Below, piece by piece: positions 24,701 to 38,270 of a stretch of DNA of 64,000 nucleotides. This DNA is from Muraenolepis orangiensis. Taxonomy: Eukaryota > Chordata > Actinopteri > Gadiformes > Muraenolepididae. The notes under the pieces were generated by a model. It saw only the letters and a list, made by a program, of their open reading frames with translations, did no database searches and had not been told where the DNA came from. Location: assembly GCA_027704905.1 (NCBI GenBank), contig CM051015.1:17262551-17326550 (forward strand), in the 5' to 3' direction. A program made the translations under genes and the position numbers. Each line of letters starts with the position of its first letter. Positions within the stretch are counted from its first letter, which is position 1.

Positions 24701-27558
24701 ATTTTACCTGGCTTGTGGGAATGATACACCCCAAACATGGGGAGATACCAGCACTCTTCTCCCTCTGCCAATGGTGGAGCCAACTCTGCGTGATCTTGGT
24801 CGAGTATCTGTTGCATGAAGGTGAGGAAGTGTTGCTTCATCTCAGCCTTTCTTTCGAGAGTACGGCAAAGAGAGTTAAAACGACTCAGGGCTTGCTCTCT
24901 GTTCTTCGGTAGACGTGGTCTTGGCGTGCGGAAGGGGAGCGGAGCTACCCAGCTGTTTCCTTCATCGATGAACATTTCTTTATTCACCAGCTCAATGAAC
25001 TGCTTGTCCTCGATAGAGGGGGCAAACTTGTTGTCATCCTCAGTGCGTTGGAAGATATTACTTCCCAAGGAGTCCCCCTCAATGCATGGTGCTGGAACAC
25101 AAGCGGGCTGTGAGCTTTGCAGGTTGAGGGGATTGCAGGACCGTTCACTGTTCTCGGTGAGTTTCTCTTTCAGAGTGAGATGGTTTGTACAGGGCGTGAA
25201 ATGAGAGTGGCGTCCGTTCTCGAGAATGTGAGTACGGAACACACTTATATCCTTTGATTTGTGTGCTGCGCCTAAGCAAGCTTCCCCGATGATGACCCAG
25301 CCGAGATCCAAGCGTTGGGCATATGGTGCATTATTAGGTCCGTTACGCTTGTCTCTTACTTTGTGCACCTGTAGGATGTCGCGGCCAAGGAGAAGTAGGA
25401 TCTGAGCATCTGGGTTGAGTAGTGGGATGTGTTTAGCAATGGCCTTGAGGTGAGTGTGATGCTTTGCCACTTCCGGGGTAGGTATCTCTGACCTGTCTTC
25501 GGGAATGTAGTTGCACTCTATGAGAGTCGGGAGATTTATGTTGAGACTTCCATCCAAAGGTTGTGCGACAAAGCCCGTGGCTCTCCTTCCAGACATCTCA
25601 GTGAGACCGGCACACGTCCGGAGTGTGTATAGAGCGTTTGTGCCCTTGAGGTCAAAGAGGTCAAAAAACTCAGATCTGGCAAGTGACCGGTTGCTCTGAT
25701 CGTCGAGAATAGCATAGAGTGTCACTGTCTTTCCCGGTTGTCCCTTGGGGTGCACTGTGATAAGGCAGATTTTAGAGCAGGAGCGTGGGCTGTTTCCTCC
25801 ACAGACCTCCGTACACTTGTTGTTTACAGTAGGAGATGGCTCACCCTTCTCCTCCCTGCCGTAATCTGACTCCCTACCATCCACTGGCTCGTGGGTCCAG
25901 CTATTCCACGGGGCTGGTCCGGGGTGAAGAGCTGCTATGTGTCTGTCACTGTTGCACTCTTTACACTGGATTGCAATTTTACACTCTTTGGCGAGATGTT
26001 TGCTTGAACAACATCTAAAACATAAGCCGGCTTCTTTAAGAAATGCCTTGCGTTCTTCGATGGTTCTGCTTCTGAAGCCTCTGCAGTATTTAAGGGGGTG
26101 AGGCATTTTGTGGATAGGACATTGGCTACTGGCATCCGGCCAAGCACTGGGGGTCTCTGTAGTGTCAGAGTCGGACGTAGAAGAGACCTCCGTCTTGTGC
26201 GAGGAGACGAAGCGTCTGGGGCTACTCGTCTTCACTGCGTCGTCTGGCTTCATTGCTGTAGCAGCTGAAGAGGACAGAAAGAAGCTTGGGTCGTTGCGGA
26301 TGTAGGCTTCTCTGCTGACAAAGTCGGCGAAGTAGGCGAACGGTGGGAAATGTACCTGGTGGTGTAGCTTGTAATTACTCCCTTGAGAGATCCATTTTTC
26401 TTGGAGGGAGGATGGTAACTTCTCCACTATGGGGTTCAGTCCTCTGGCGGTGTCTAGGTAAGACAGCCCAGGTAGGCTGCCCCCACGCTGCGCAGATGAT
26501 AGCTCCTGTAGCAGGTCGCCAAGCTCTCTGAGCTTCTGGGGGTCCCTATTGCTGAACCTAGGAAAACTCTCTACTCTGTCTAAGAGAGCCTTCTCGATCA
26601 TCTCTGGCGACCCATAACACTCCTGAAGACGAGACCATGCCGTTTGTAGGCCTAAAGCTGGGTCGTTGACATGGATGGCTCGAATCCTCTTGACATGTGC
26701 TGAAGACTGTGGGCCTAACCACTTAGTTAACAGATCGAGTTCTTCGCTGCAGGTAAGTCCTGTTCCCTCTATGGAGTTTAGGAAGCTTGACCTCCATGCC
26801 CAGTATCCTTCAGGTCGATCGTCAAATTCGGTGAGACCAGAGCTCAGGAGTTCGCGCCGAGCGAGGAATCTAGCGATGTCACCTAAACCTGTTCGGTCAG
26901 CAGAGAGGGTTTGAGGGGCTTGCTCACGGCGAGGGGAGTAGTGTGGTTGACGTAACCCCTGGTAGAAGCTGCGAGGGTCTGCGTCAGGATCTGGCTTCAC
27001 TAGCTGGCTGATTGAGCTATGTGGTCTAGCTTTGGAGATGTAGGGAGCAGCACTGTTGACGGCAGCAGCATTGTGTTGCTGAGGCTGGTGATGTGCCGAG
27101 GCAGGGGATCTAAACTCGGAGGCCGCTCCAGAATGACTCCCAATGTACTCACTGGTTCTTTCTTGTGGAGATTGAGTTGGAAGAGCTGCGATGTATAAAG
27201 TGTCATGTCTGGAGCCTCTCTGTGATTCTGCTGCTGTAGACTCAAGAGCTTCAGCTTCTGCCTCTGCTGCTGCAATTTCTTCATCTAGCTTTAGTGTAGC
27301 GAGAGCAGCATCCATCCGAGCTTTTTCTAATAATATTTCGTTTTCTTTCTTAACAAAAGCTGTGCGGGCACGTGCAGCCATCACTTTAGCCCGTGCTTTC
27401 GCTGCAGCTAAGCTAGCGGAAGACTCATTTGAGCTTGAGCCGGAGACGCTAACACTGGCTACTGACCTGGTAGCAAAAGTAGCATCTGTTGGAGAAGCTG
27501 TATGTTCTGATGGAGAGGCTGCCTGCTCTCCCGCTGTGAGAGAAGTAGCGTTATCCAT
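21709..27558 (-). CDS. BEL/Pao gag-pol polyprotein, full length
   Basis: One open frame of 1949 residues starts from the ATG at 27556-27558. An in-frame ATG 21 codons earlier overlaps the LTR edge and is less likely. Order: an Ala/Glu-rich N-terminal coiled coil (about 50-115); a gag region of the DUF1759 type; a zinc knuckle (CFRCCSSKHLAKECK, about 511); a retropepsin-like protease (LDDQSNRS, about 614); the Pao-type reverse transcriptase with YVDD near 1076; an RNase H; then the integrase. The integrase shows an HHCC-like segment (HNCVICNKLRG, about 1605) and a DDE core (DVFGPW about 1646, SDCGTNFKG about 1714, WERM about 1760). A C-terminal DUF5641-like segment follows. No stop or frameshift is seen, so it could be translated. 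It would package, copy and integrate its own RNA. Confidence 0.93.
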   Translation of the reverse strand: MDNATSLTAGEQAASPSEHTASPTDATFATRSVASVSVSGSSSNESSASLAAAKARAKVMAARARTAFVKKENEILLEKARMDAALATLKLDEEIAAAEAEAEALESTAAESQRGSRHDTLYIAALPTQSPQERTSEYIGSHSGAASEFRSPASAHHQPQQHNAAAVNSAAPYISKARPHSSISQLVKPDPDADPRSFYQGLRQPHYSPRREQAPQTLSADRTGLGDIARFLARRELLSSGLTEFDDRPEGYWAWRSSFLNSIEGTGLTCSEELDLLTKWLGPQSSAHVKRIRAIHVNDPALGLQTAWSRLQECYGSPEMIEKALLDRVESFPRFSNRDPQKLRELGDLLQELSSAQRGGSLPGLSYLDTARGLNPIVEKLPSSLQEKWISQGSNYKLHHQVHFPPFAYFADFVSREAYIRNDPSFFLSSSAATAMKPDDAVKTSSPRRFVSSHKTEVSSTSDSDTTETPSAWPDASSQCPIHKMPHPLKYCRGFRSRTIEERKAFLKEAGLCFRCCSSKHLAKECKIAIQCKECNSDRHIAALHPGPAPWNSWTHEPVDGRESDYGREEKGEPSPTVNNKCTEVCGGNSPRSCSKICLITVHPKGQPGKTVTLYAILDDQSNRSLARSEFFDLFDLKGTNALYTLRTCAGLTEMSGRRATGFVAQPLDGSLNINLPTLIECNYIPEDRSEIPTPEVAKHHTHLKAIAKHIPLLNPDAQILLLLGRDILQVHKVRDKRNGPNNAPYAQRLDLGWVIIGEACLGAAHKSKDISVFRTHILENGRHSHFTPCTNHLTLKEKLTENSERSCNPLNLQSSQPACVPAPCIEGDSLGSNIFQRTEDDNKFAPSIEDKQFIELVNKEMFIDEGNSWVAPLPFRTPRPRLPKNREQALSRFNSLCRTLERKAEMKQHFLTFMQQILDQDHAELAPPLAEGEECWYLPMFGVYHSHKPGKIRVVFDSSAKHLGVSLNDVLLTGPDQNNSLLGVLMRFRREQIAITVDIEQMFHSFIVREDHRNFLRFLWFKNNNPMDEVVEYRMRVHVFGNSPSPAIAIYGLRRAALHGEDEFGHAAKEFVYREFYVDDGLKSLPSVTEAVSLLQAARGMLAMSNLYLHKIASNCPAVMQAFPSSEYAKDLKDLDLDIESPPVQRSLGLNWDLGSDTFTFRVASTEKPFTRRGVLATVNSLYDPLGLVAPISIQGKFLLRELTHGTVDWDEPLPTEKEAEWIAWRDSLQALEQFKTPRCYTSTSVSNAQRVELHIFSDASVKAIAAVAYLKVFDDSATVHVGFVMGKAKLAPMAVHTIPRLELGAAVLAVEIAELVSRELDVKLDDMMFYTDSKVVLGYINNVTRRFYVYVSNRVERIRKFSSPEQWHYVSTSQNPADIATRSVPAALLSNTSWLTGPKFLLLPMKENAPVETSYKLVDPESDAEVRCLLTACTNTNLGSQRFERFSSWQSLIRATAALIHIAETIRAKTTEKNTDCKGWHQCSKAHTPDILATAKRVIIGCVQSETYQTEMSSLKLGMDIPINSPLRKLDPVLDDDGLLRIGGRLRHSTLPTEEKHPLVIPGRSHIGALLIDYYHKRVKHQGRVFTEGAVRSDGVWIVGAKRCIARHLHNCVICNKLRGKTAEQKMADLPADRLSTEPPFTNVGIDVFGPWSISTRRTRGGAANSKRWAVIFTCLSVRAVHIELIEAMDTSSFINALRRFVAIRGPVKLIRSDCGTNFKGACKELKVLLQDDKEPNVSRFLSEEGCAWIFNPPHSSHMGGVWERMIGISRTILNSMLSQIQPSHLTHDILSTLMAEVSAIINARPLTIISTDASAPSLLTPATILSQKVCSPPPPGSFIDADLHRQQWRRVQHLANTFWARWRREYLSTLQSRSKWQKSHPNVKEGDLVLLRDTQVQRNQWPMALVTKAFPASDGKVRKLELKVTRGGISKTFLRPITEVVVLMST

Positions 27559-27603
27559 CTTGTGTCTGCTGTGTAGGACCCGCCGAGATGTTGTTTTTTC
27601 ACT

Positions 27604-28076
27604 ATTCTGACACCTGAGCACGTAGCAGGGTGCACATCGCCAGATAGCTAAACACCTTCAACCTCTTCCAATAACTTCAATAATGAGTCCAAAGTACGTT
27701 ACGGACGTGCACTTCTACGTCCATTTATTGAAGATTGAAGTAATTGAAGTGTGAAACTGTAAACAATACAAAAGGCAACAATCAATAAAGTACACATATT
27801 ACGAAATAAAATATCTAAATACATAGATGAACGACTATACTCACAAACAAAGCTTCTTTTAGGATCACACCGGCAGATGAAAGCCCTAGAACAATGCTAA
27901 TTACTAGCCTGCTTTCCGGAAGATGGCGTTGTTGTGATCGCGCGACTAACAACCCACGTGAATTCTAACAACCAATGAGAAACATTTACCTAATGGCCTA
28001 TAGGTGTCACTAGAACCCCTTAAACGAAAAAAGAAAATAGGTAGGAACACGAACAAGGAATGCACGTAACATTACA
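27604..28076 (-). repeat. BEL/Pao 5' LTR
   Basis: 473 bp, appearing identical to the 3' LTR. It should carry the element promoter and, on the minus strand, start at 28076. It is followed at 28077 by the target duplicate GGGTTT. Confidence 0.9.
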
Positions 28077-28141
28077 GGGTTTAAGAAATGCTGCGTATCA
28101 AATGCCATGGATGGCAGCGAGGATGACGTGATGTGGGAGGA

Positions 28142-29811
28142 GACGTCAACGTCGTTGTGGTAACTGCGCATTCAAGTCTCTCCTGTTGACAGTACAGGTT
28201 TGAACCGTTTCAAACTTAAAAAAAAGTTAACATTCACAACTTCCATCTGAATATGTCCGAGGCGGGACACCTCGGGGTGAGTAAAGACGGTTCATGGCTG
28301 GTGAATTAATCCGGTTTCCAAGTTGGCAAACAATAGAACAATATCTAACCGACGTGCAAACAGTCAAAGTGATAAGAGGGTGTGCTACAAGGAAGGATCC
28401 GGCTAGTAAAGTATAGAATTAATATATAGAATATCTATTTATATATATAAAAAAAACTGTAATCACCTACCTCTCTATAGTTTATAGTTGTGTGTGTGTG
28501 TGTGTGTGTGTGTTCCTATTGCTAGTTATATTCCTATTCCGGTAAGCGAAACCAAGCAGGGAAAAGACATGGATTGGGAACAGCTACATTTCCCAACGGA
28601 GAAGTCTACCGGGGTCAGTGTGACAACGGGAAACGCTCTGGGCAGGTGAATCATTTAACTTTCATCTTTAAATCTTATCTTAAAATTAAATGTTTTCTGG
28701 GAGACAATGGCAGAATGCTTTAAAAAAGAAAATGTATTCCAAGGTAATCCCATCTCCTTAACATCCACTTTTGTCCTTAACATCCACTTGGCCTGAAAGT
28801 GACCTTTTATGTTATGTAAGGAAGTAAAGCTTCATAAAGCCATTTACTTCATGACTTCTGCCTGACAGGGAACATACGTCTTTAAGAATGGTGCCAGATA
28901 CATAGGAAACTACTACAATAATATCAGACAAAATGGACAAGGCATCTTCTACTACCTCGACGGATCCAAATATGAAGGTCAATTCATACGCTTAAACATA
29001 TGTTGTGTGTGTGTGTAAGTGTGTGTATGTATGTGTCTTGCCTAACTACCATAATGAGACACATCAAACCTAATCATTCCTGACACAATACCAATGAAAA
29101 TACTGAAAATGAATTTCCCAGTATTCCTCCTCACCTTTCCCGCTCTTTTCCCCTGGCCAGGCTCCTGGGTGGATATCCAGAGGCAGGGCCAGGGCGTGTA
29201 CACCTTCGCTAACGGAGACACGTATGATGGGGGATGGCTCCTTGACGTCAGGTAGGCCTACAGGCTGCAGTAAGATCCTCAACACCCCCACTGGCCTTCC
29301 TATGTAGCCCCATATAGCGATATGTTGTTCAGGTAGGGGCTTAGGCCTCTTGCTCAAAAATGCCTTCAGGTTAGTGTGTATACTGCGTATTTTAACATTG
29401 TTTAACACTCTTGTGAAGCTCTTCTCTGTGAAATGTGCTATACAAATCACCTTCACTAACTCATTGGGGGATCGAACCCAGAACCCTTTGGCTGGTAGCT
29501 TGTTGCCACTGCATTATCCGACCCTGTTCTTCTACCTCTGAGATGTTGTCCTAGGTCTCTAGGATACACATTTCTCTGCTTGTTTAAAAAGAAAGAATGT
29601 TGCATACTTTATGCAAATTTACGTATTTAAGTATTCTGCTTGGTCACGTACACGGTATTTATTGATCGTTGACTGTGTAGAAGCCATGGGGTTTCTAATA
29701 AGGAACGTCATGCCGAGAGAGAAAAGTTAACGTATATAATAATCTTCAACTGTTGATACAACTGCATACCCCTGCTCACTACCTGTTTATACTTGTGTAT
29801 GTATATATATA
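28142..29811 (+). pseudogene. rsph1: rsph1 partial copy C: exons 1-4
   Basis: Coding exons lie at 28253-28276, 28526-28645, 28869-28977 and 29161-29251. Exon 3 carries a 3-bp in-frame insertion (His replaced by Gln-Asn at the NIRHGQG motif), so the frame stays open. No exon 5 follows; the unit ends in intron 4 at the pogo insertion. Otherwise nearly identical to copies A, B and D. Confidence 0.76.
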
Positions 29812-30765
29812 CCGTATTGACCCGAATATAAGACGGGCGTTTTTTCTTAGAAAAAGAAAATTTGAAAAAGAGGGGTCGTCTTATAATCGGGGTTTAGATT
29901 TTTCGATGTACCGTAATTGCACATGTAATTGCACAACAACAGATTGCGCCAAACGAGTGTTCCGAGACACCGCGCGACACTACTCAGTCTTAAAGTAACA
30001 GTACATAGCAACCTGGAGAGATAGAAATGGAGAGACACAGCGACCAACTTGAAAAAAGAAAAACGCCTTCGTATTTTGACATGCCAACATCTGTCACTGT
30101 GCATAAGAAAGGCGACAAATTAGTGATTGTGAAGTCTACTGGAAACGAGAAGAGCCGAGTAACGGTCATGTTAATGCGCCTCGCAGATGGGACTAAACGT
30201 CCCCGTACGTGGTTTTAAAACGCAAGACTGTACCTAAAGAGGCAGTGACTGTACCTAAAGAGGCAGTGACTGTACCTAAAGAGGCAGTGCCAGCTGGCAT
30301 TATGGTAGGTGCCCAGGCAAAGGGCTGGATGGAGACGGAGCTTGTGGTGGACTGGCTCAAGGTGGTGTGGGGCAGACGGCGTGGGGGACTCAGAAAGAAG
30401 AGGAATATGTTGATTCTGGATGCTTTCCGTGGACACTTGACTGAGCCAGTCAAAAAGCAAGTGAAAGAGTTGAATGGTGACCTAGTGATCATACCGGGCG
30501 GAATGACAAGCCAGCTGCAGGTGTTGGATGTGGTCGTTAACAAACCATTCAAGGTTAATCTGCGCAAGAGATCCACAGAGTGGCTCCTGGCTGCTAATCA
30601 CGCACTGACACCGTCTGGAAAAATCCAAAAGCCTGCAGTACGTTTGCTCTGTGAATGGATCTTGCAAGCATGGGCTGACGTTTCCCCAGAAAGCATTAAT
30701 GGGTTTAAGAAATGCTGCGTATCAAATGCCATGGATGGCAGCGAGGATGACGTGATGTGGGAGGA
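29812..30765 (+). mobile_element. pogo/Tigger copy 4, 3'-truncated at a duplication junction
   Basis: Same structure as copy 2, with a 5' terminus at 29812, 3 VNTR units (about 30230-30291), the shared C-run frameshift, a DDE_1 core in the 30209-30787 frame and fusion to the rsph1 5' UTR at 30766. The final codons of that frame (TSTSLW) come from rsph1 5' UTR, not from the transposon. Confidence 0.85.
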
Positions 30766-32124
30766 GACGTCAACGTCGTTGTGGTAACTGCGCATTCAAG
30801 TCTCTCCTGTTGACAGTACAGGTTTGAACCGTTTCAAACTTAAAAAAAAGTTAACATTCACAACTTCCATCTGAATATGTCCGAGGCGGGACACCTCGGG
30901 GTGAGTAAAGACGGTTCATGGCTGGTGAATTAATCCGGTTTCCAAGTTGGCAAACAATAGAACAATATCTAACCGACGTGCAAACAGTCAAAGTGATAAG
31001 AGGGTGTGCTACAAGGAAGGATCCGGCTAGTAAAGTATAGAATTAATATATAGAATATCTATTTATATATATAAAAAAAACTGTAATCACCTACCTCTCT
31101 ATAGTTTATAGTTGTGTGTGTGTGTGTGTGTGTGTTCCTATTGCTAGTTATATTCCTATTCCGGTAAGCGAAACCAAGCAGGGAAAAGACATGGATTGGG
31201 AACAGCTACATTTCCCAACGGAGAAGTCTACCGGGGTCAGTATGACAACGGGAAACGCTCTGGGCAGGTGAATCATTTAACTTTCATCTTTAAATCTTAT
31301 CTTAAAATTAAATGTTTTCTGGGAGACAATGGCAGAATGCTTTAAAAGAAAATGTATTCCAAGGTAATCCCATCTCCTTAACATCCACTTTTGTCCTTAA
31401 CATCCACTTGGCCTGAAAGTGACCTTTTATGTTATGTAAGGAAGTAAAGCTTCATAAAGCCATTTACTTCATGACTTCTGCCTGACAGGGAACATACGTC
31501 TTTAAGAATGGTGCCAGATACATAGGAAACTACTACAATAATATCAGACATGGACAAGGCATCTTCTACTACCTCGACGGATCCAAATATGAAGGTCAAT
31601 TCATACGCTTAAACATATGTTGTGTGTGTGTGTGTGTAAGTGTGTGTATGTATGTGTCTTGCCTAACTACCATAATGAGACACATCAAACCTAATCATTC
31701 CTGACACAATACCAATGAAAATACATTTCCCAGTATTCCTCCTCACCTTTCCCGCTCTTTTCCCCTGGCCAGGCTCCTGGGTGGATAACCAGAGGCAGGG
31801 CCAGGGCGTGTACACCTTCGCTAACGGAGACACGTATGATGGGGGATGGCTCCTTGACGTCAGGTAGGCCTACAGGCTGCAGTAAGATCCTCAACACCCC
31901 CACTGGCCTTCCTATGTAGCCCCATATAGCGATATGTTGTTCAGGTAGGGGCTTAGGCCTCTTGCTCAAAAATGCCTACAGGTTAGTGTGTATACTGCGT
32001 ACATTGTTTAACACTCTTGTGAAGCTCTTCTCTGTGAAATGTGCTATACAAATCACCTTCACTAACTCATTGGGGGATAATGCCACTGCATTATCCGACC
32101 CTGTTCTTCTACCTCTGAGATGTT
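30766..32124 (+). pseudogene. rsph1: rsph1 partial copy D: exons 1-4
   Basis: Coding exons lie at 30877-30900, 31148-31267, 31489-31594 and 31773-31863, all open, with small substitutions (QYDNG in exon 2, SWVDNQRQ in exon 4). Intron 4 is cut short at 32124 where it meets a pogo 3' terminus and a long CA tract. A decayed exon 5 lies farther on at 32698. With that exon frameshifted, no full-length product is expected. Confidence 0.76.
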
Positions 32125-32437
<313 letters not shown>

Positions 32438-32454
32438 TATATATATCTATATAT

Positions 32455-32680
32455 CTATATATATCTATAATTCTGCACATATCTCACACCTACTCTATTA
32501 GTTATTTTATACCTGTTTTAGTAGTAGTTTTTCATCTTATTTAACCTCTGTACATTATATATTACCATGCACTTTACTGCAACATTTGCACTCTGGTTAG
32601 ATGCCATATTATTTTCTCTGTACTGTACTTGTGCTGTACACTGACAATACATTAGAATCTAACCTAACGTCATTGTCTCT
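32455..32680 (+). repeat. interspersed repeat, same family as 7130-7570
   Basis: Matches the reverse complement of 7130-7330 (ATGCACTTTACTGCAACATT, ATTATTTTCT, ACATTAGAATCTAA). It is a 3' part of the repeat whose other part lies in rsph1 intron 1. Confidence 0.55.
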
Positions 32681-32697
32681 TGGTGGTGTTCCCCAAG

Positions 32698-32835
32698 GCA
32701 CGGTGCTGGGACCTACCGGTACAAGGACACGGGCTCTATTGAACAGGGGCACCTGGGCCCACGGCAACGATGACGGGACCGGCGTGATCGTACATCGTAC
32801 ACCTGTAAGCGACACGAGGACACAACTGGTTTGGG
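32698..32835 (+). pseudogene. rsph1: decayed rsph1 exon 5 of the A-D lineage
   Basis: It follows the same acceptor text as copy E (GTTCCCCAAG). It codes HGAGTYRYKDTGS, then a 1-bp insertion shifts the frame before the TWAHG motif, which continues in another frame (GTWAHGNDDGTGVIVH). A TGA follows in the original frame. The GTYRYKDTGS text is closer to the family pattern than copy E's version, so the ancestor was a real coding exon. Confidence 0.7.
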
Positions 32836-33046
32836 TACTGTCTCAGGAATGTGAACGCTAGGCTGCTGCAGCTAAGGCAACAGCTTGCTTGTCTGGAGCA
32901 ACGTGGGTTGGATGAGCGTGTGATACAGACAGAGGATCACAGCTCGCCTACAGGCAAGAACAGATCCATACAGGTGGTTAGAGTAGGCGTAAAGAGTGCA
33001 TTACACACCCATGTAAAAAAAATTAAATAAAAAGGGGGGGGGGGGG

Positions 33047-34335
33047 GTATGTAACTTACATGCATGTCGCAACAGAACAGGTGAGCAGTACATCCACCAG
33101 GCCGGGAGGGGGCGATACTTTGTCCGCAGGTCTGTTACCTCACATGGTCCGTTCAGAGTAGAGGTGTGACCGCGGGTGGCTAGCTGTATGTAGCCGACGC
33201 GGCCCGGCTGGCGCAGTCACGATACCCCAGTTCGTTAAATGTGTAAGCAACAGTAAACACATCCCGGTGGCAATGAACCAAAACACGGCGGGACGCTGGT
33301 GTAGCGCGTAAAAGTTATAAACGTGGTCGAAATATCCGAAACAAAAATAGGTCACGTTTCTACCGCGTCTGGATCTGATGAAGCCGGTGTCGGAGCCTCT
33401 TAGGGCCGGGTCTTCAGGAAGTCCTCTGCGTCCTTGGGTGATGCATCCTCGTGCCGTCTTTGGTCCTGATGACGAGCCTCGCAGGGAACTGGAGCGATGG
33501 CTTAAACCCTCGTTGGTACAGGGGCCCCATGACATCTCGGTAGCGCGCACGCTGCTCCACTACCTCGGGGCAGTAGTCTTCGAAGTTTAAAATCGGCTTC
33601 CCTTTGTCAGCTTCCCTCTCCTCTTACGAGCCTCCAGAATGATCGTCTCCTTTATCCTATAGCGGTGTAGACGGGCTATCACTGCTCTAGGCCTGGAGCC
33701 GGGCGCCGGTTTGGGTGTTGGCATCGGTCAAGTTCAGCCGGCTCAGGTAGCACGTCCTTCCCCATGATTTCCACCAGGATTTCTGCGAAAAAGACACTGG
33801 GGTGGTCGCTGTGCAGGGATTCATCCAGGCCCAGAATGCGTATATTGGAACGCCGGCTACGCGACTCGACGTCGTTTAGTTTGGTCTTTAGCTTGCCGAT
33901 GACTTCGTCTTGGGATGTGCATCTGGCCTCCAGCTCCACCATCCTACCAGACCATGTATTCAAGCAGTCTTCCACGGAGGCCAGGCGTTGAGTATGGTCT
34001 GTGACCGCCAGTTGGATGCCGTCGAGTCTGTATTCGAGCGAGGCGGCGAACGTTCTGAACTCCGCGGTGAAAGCTAGCTTCAGTTCGTCCATTAGCCTAG
34101 TCATGGTAGCCCCATCCACAGGGCCGTCGTCCTTCTTGGCCTCGTGTCTTAAATTCCGCGTAGCCATCACGCTTTTTATGGTCGAATAAGATAGGTAGAG
34201 ATATGGCTAAAGCATGGAAATGGTTCAATTAACTTGAAATCATAAAGAGGCTTCTTAACGTAAAAATAAAAGTTCGGGAGTCACATCGTGGTGCAGAGAC
34301 GTCTATCCCATTCTCGAACCGGAACCGTCGGTTGG
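33047..34335 (-). mobile_element. duplicated 5' end of the L1 (ORF1 part), broken
   Basis: Matches the 5' end of the L1 at about 12230-14483, including the target duplicate and its flank (GGTTGGCTGATCTTTGACTT at 34331). It is therefore a segmental copy, not a new insertion; new L1 copies lose the 5' end, whereas this one lacks ORF2 and the 3' end. ORF1 (34170-33679) keeps the coiled-coil middle missing from the first copy (NTWSGRMVELEARCTSQDEV) but breaks after LDRC. The hAT insertion is absent; the two sides are joined at a CTACCG repeat near 33360. Confidence 0.8.
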
Positions 34336-34610
34336 CTGATCTTTGACTTCCCTTTTAATTATAATTATATATATATAATTATAAAAATATAATTATTAAT
34401 TATAAAAATATAATTACATACATACGTTATAGCGTCACCTGTTGTGTGTCGTGTCGTGCTGTCTGCTACGTGCTTTTACGTGATCGACGTAAACCAGTTA
34501 ACGTCAACGTCGTTGTGGTAACTGCGCGTTCAAGTCTCTCCTGTTGACAGTACAGGTTTGAACCGTTTCAAACTTTAAAAAAAGTTAACATTCACAACTT
34601 CCATCTGAAT

Positions 34611-36677
<2,067 letters not shown>

Positions 36678-36993
36678 GTTAGTCTGTAATAGTGCACCTC
36701 AAACACGCCTGGTGGCTGTGGATCATGTCAACCCCTTCCAGGAGAGCTTTCATTCGTCTAACCCTCTCATTTCACCCTCTTTGTTTGTTATGTGACTATC
36801 ATTATATGACATAGTTTTCCAGGATATTATAACGGTAAGGCTGTAACAAAGTGTTATCTTATCAAACATAGTATGTGACCCAGTAATTCTGTACGGCAAG
36901 CTAGGGAAGCCGCAGGAAGTGTGCAGGTGAAATAATTGACAAGAGATAAAGTAGAATAAAGGGACTTGGAGTTGAACCGAGAGATAGCAGACA

Positions 36994-37029
<36 letters not shown>

Positions 37030-37213
37030 CTGTGTGTCTGTGTGTCTGTGTGTGTGTGGGTTGAGAATGCCATTAAGGAGTAGTAGAATCACTATCCCAT
37101 TGTCATTATCTTATGTACACTAGCATAACAACACTTAAGAACACGGCATGTGCCTATGCTACTCTACCACCCACTCCTGTATAGTGGGTATATTATTACA
37201 TTGTCAATGCAGG

Positions 37214-37440
<227 letters not shown>

Positions 37441-37869
37441 ATTTTTGGACACAGTGTGTCAACATTTAAAGATAACATGTAATACATTTAAAACTACCCC
37501 ATCAGCAGATACTTTTATCCAAAGCAACCTGCGAGCGACATATACTCTGTGATAGTTGTAGTTATTGGTATAGTTTGTAATTAACACTTAACTTAACAAC
37601 TGGTGGTGTCGCTTTCTAAGCTCCAGGACGGAACATGTCTTCCTGTGGTAAATAAGAGATATGTGTGTCCATTCACTGTCTTCAAGACCCACGATTCAAG
37701 AGGTTTTGTACAAGTACAATGGAACACTTACTCTGATTCCCTCCCGCAGTGTTAATTTCCTACAACTACACTACACTATACTATACTATACTATACTAAA
37801 CTATACTATACTACACTATACTATACTAAACATAATTTCTTGTTGTTCTCTCTCCTTCCTCCGCTGCAG

Positions 37870-37933
37870 CATCCTTCCTCCTCCTCCTCGGCCCAAGTGG
37901 GTCCAGCCTCTGGGTCCACCGGGCCCACACCAG
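37870..37933 (+). CDS. possible 3' exon of rsph1 (Pro-rich, PKW motif)
   Basis: A 64-bp block with acceptor CGCTGCAG and donor GTGAAC. One frame reads PPPPRPKWVQPLGPPG, which resembles the PKW segment in the RSPH1 C-terminal half. Another frame reads AQVGPASGSTGPTPGEP and then a stop at 37942-37944, fitting a terminal exon. It recurs at 46109-46172 with the splice dinucleotides kept. Assignment to rsph1 is tentative. Confidence 0.3.
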
Positions 37934-38270
37934 GTGAACCCTAGCCCCCCCCCCCCACACACACACATACCTACGAAGACATACCTGCAAGGTATGGCAG
38001 GTCTTACCCCCCCCCCAACCCCCCTTGGCACAATTAGAATCATACATTTTTATGACAACCCTGTAGCCTTTCAACCTCAGATGGGCGAGACAGAACTCTT
38101 AAGTACGCGGTGGAAACAGGAAACCCTGAAGAGGTTCTGAAGAGAGTCAGGTGACCAGAACTGGGGGTTGGTTGCCCTGGTGCACGCCTCCTGCACCCAG
38201 AGAGTTACGAAGCAGACACACTGTTCCTATAGCATCACACACCATGACCCAGGACACTGCCTGGAATCCA

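Larger units (their letters stand above)
21164..28076 (-). mobile_element. apparently intact BEL/Pao LTR retrotransposon
   Basis: The 6.9-kb element lies on the minus strand, with two 473-bp LTRs that appear identical by eye and one uninterrupted polyprotein frame. It is flanked by a 6-bp repeat GGGTTT at 21158-21163 and 28077-28082 (or 5 bp, since one T is ambiguous). It sits inside a truncated pogo copy, and the other pogo copies give the empty site. Read on the minus strand the LTR starts TGTAATGTTACG. A purine-rich GGCAGGGAG tract directly precedes the 3' LTR. LTR identity and an open frame point to recent insertion. Confidence 0.93.
20271..28141 (+). mobile_element. pogo/Tigger copy 3, split by the BEL element
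   Basis: The pogo sequence runs 20271-21163, is interrupted by the BEL/Pao retrotransposon (21164-28076), and resumes at 28077-28141 with GGGTTTAAGAAATGCTGCG. It ends at the usual fusion to the rsph1 5' UTR (28142). VNTR: 3 units (about 20690-20752). It shares the 1-bp C-run frameshift with copies 2 and 4. Confidence 0.85.

Noticed and set aside
22298..27610. Plus-strand ORFs within the BEL element
   Set aside because: They are antisense shadows of the gag-pol frame with no family signal.
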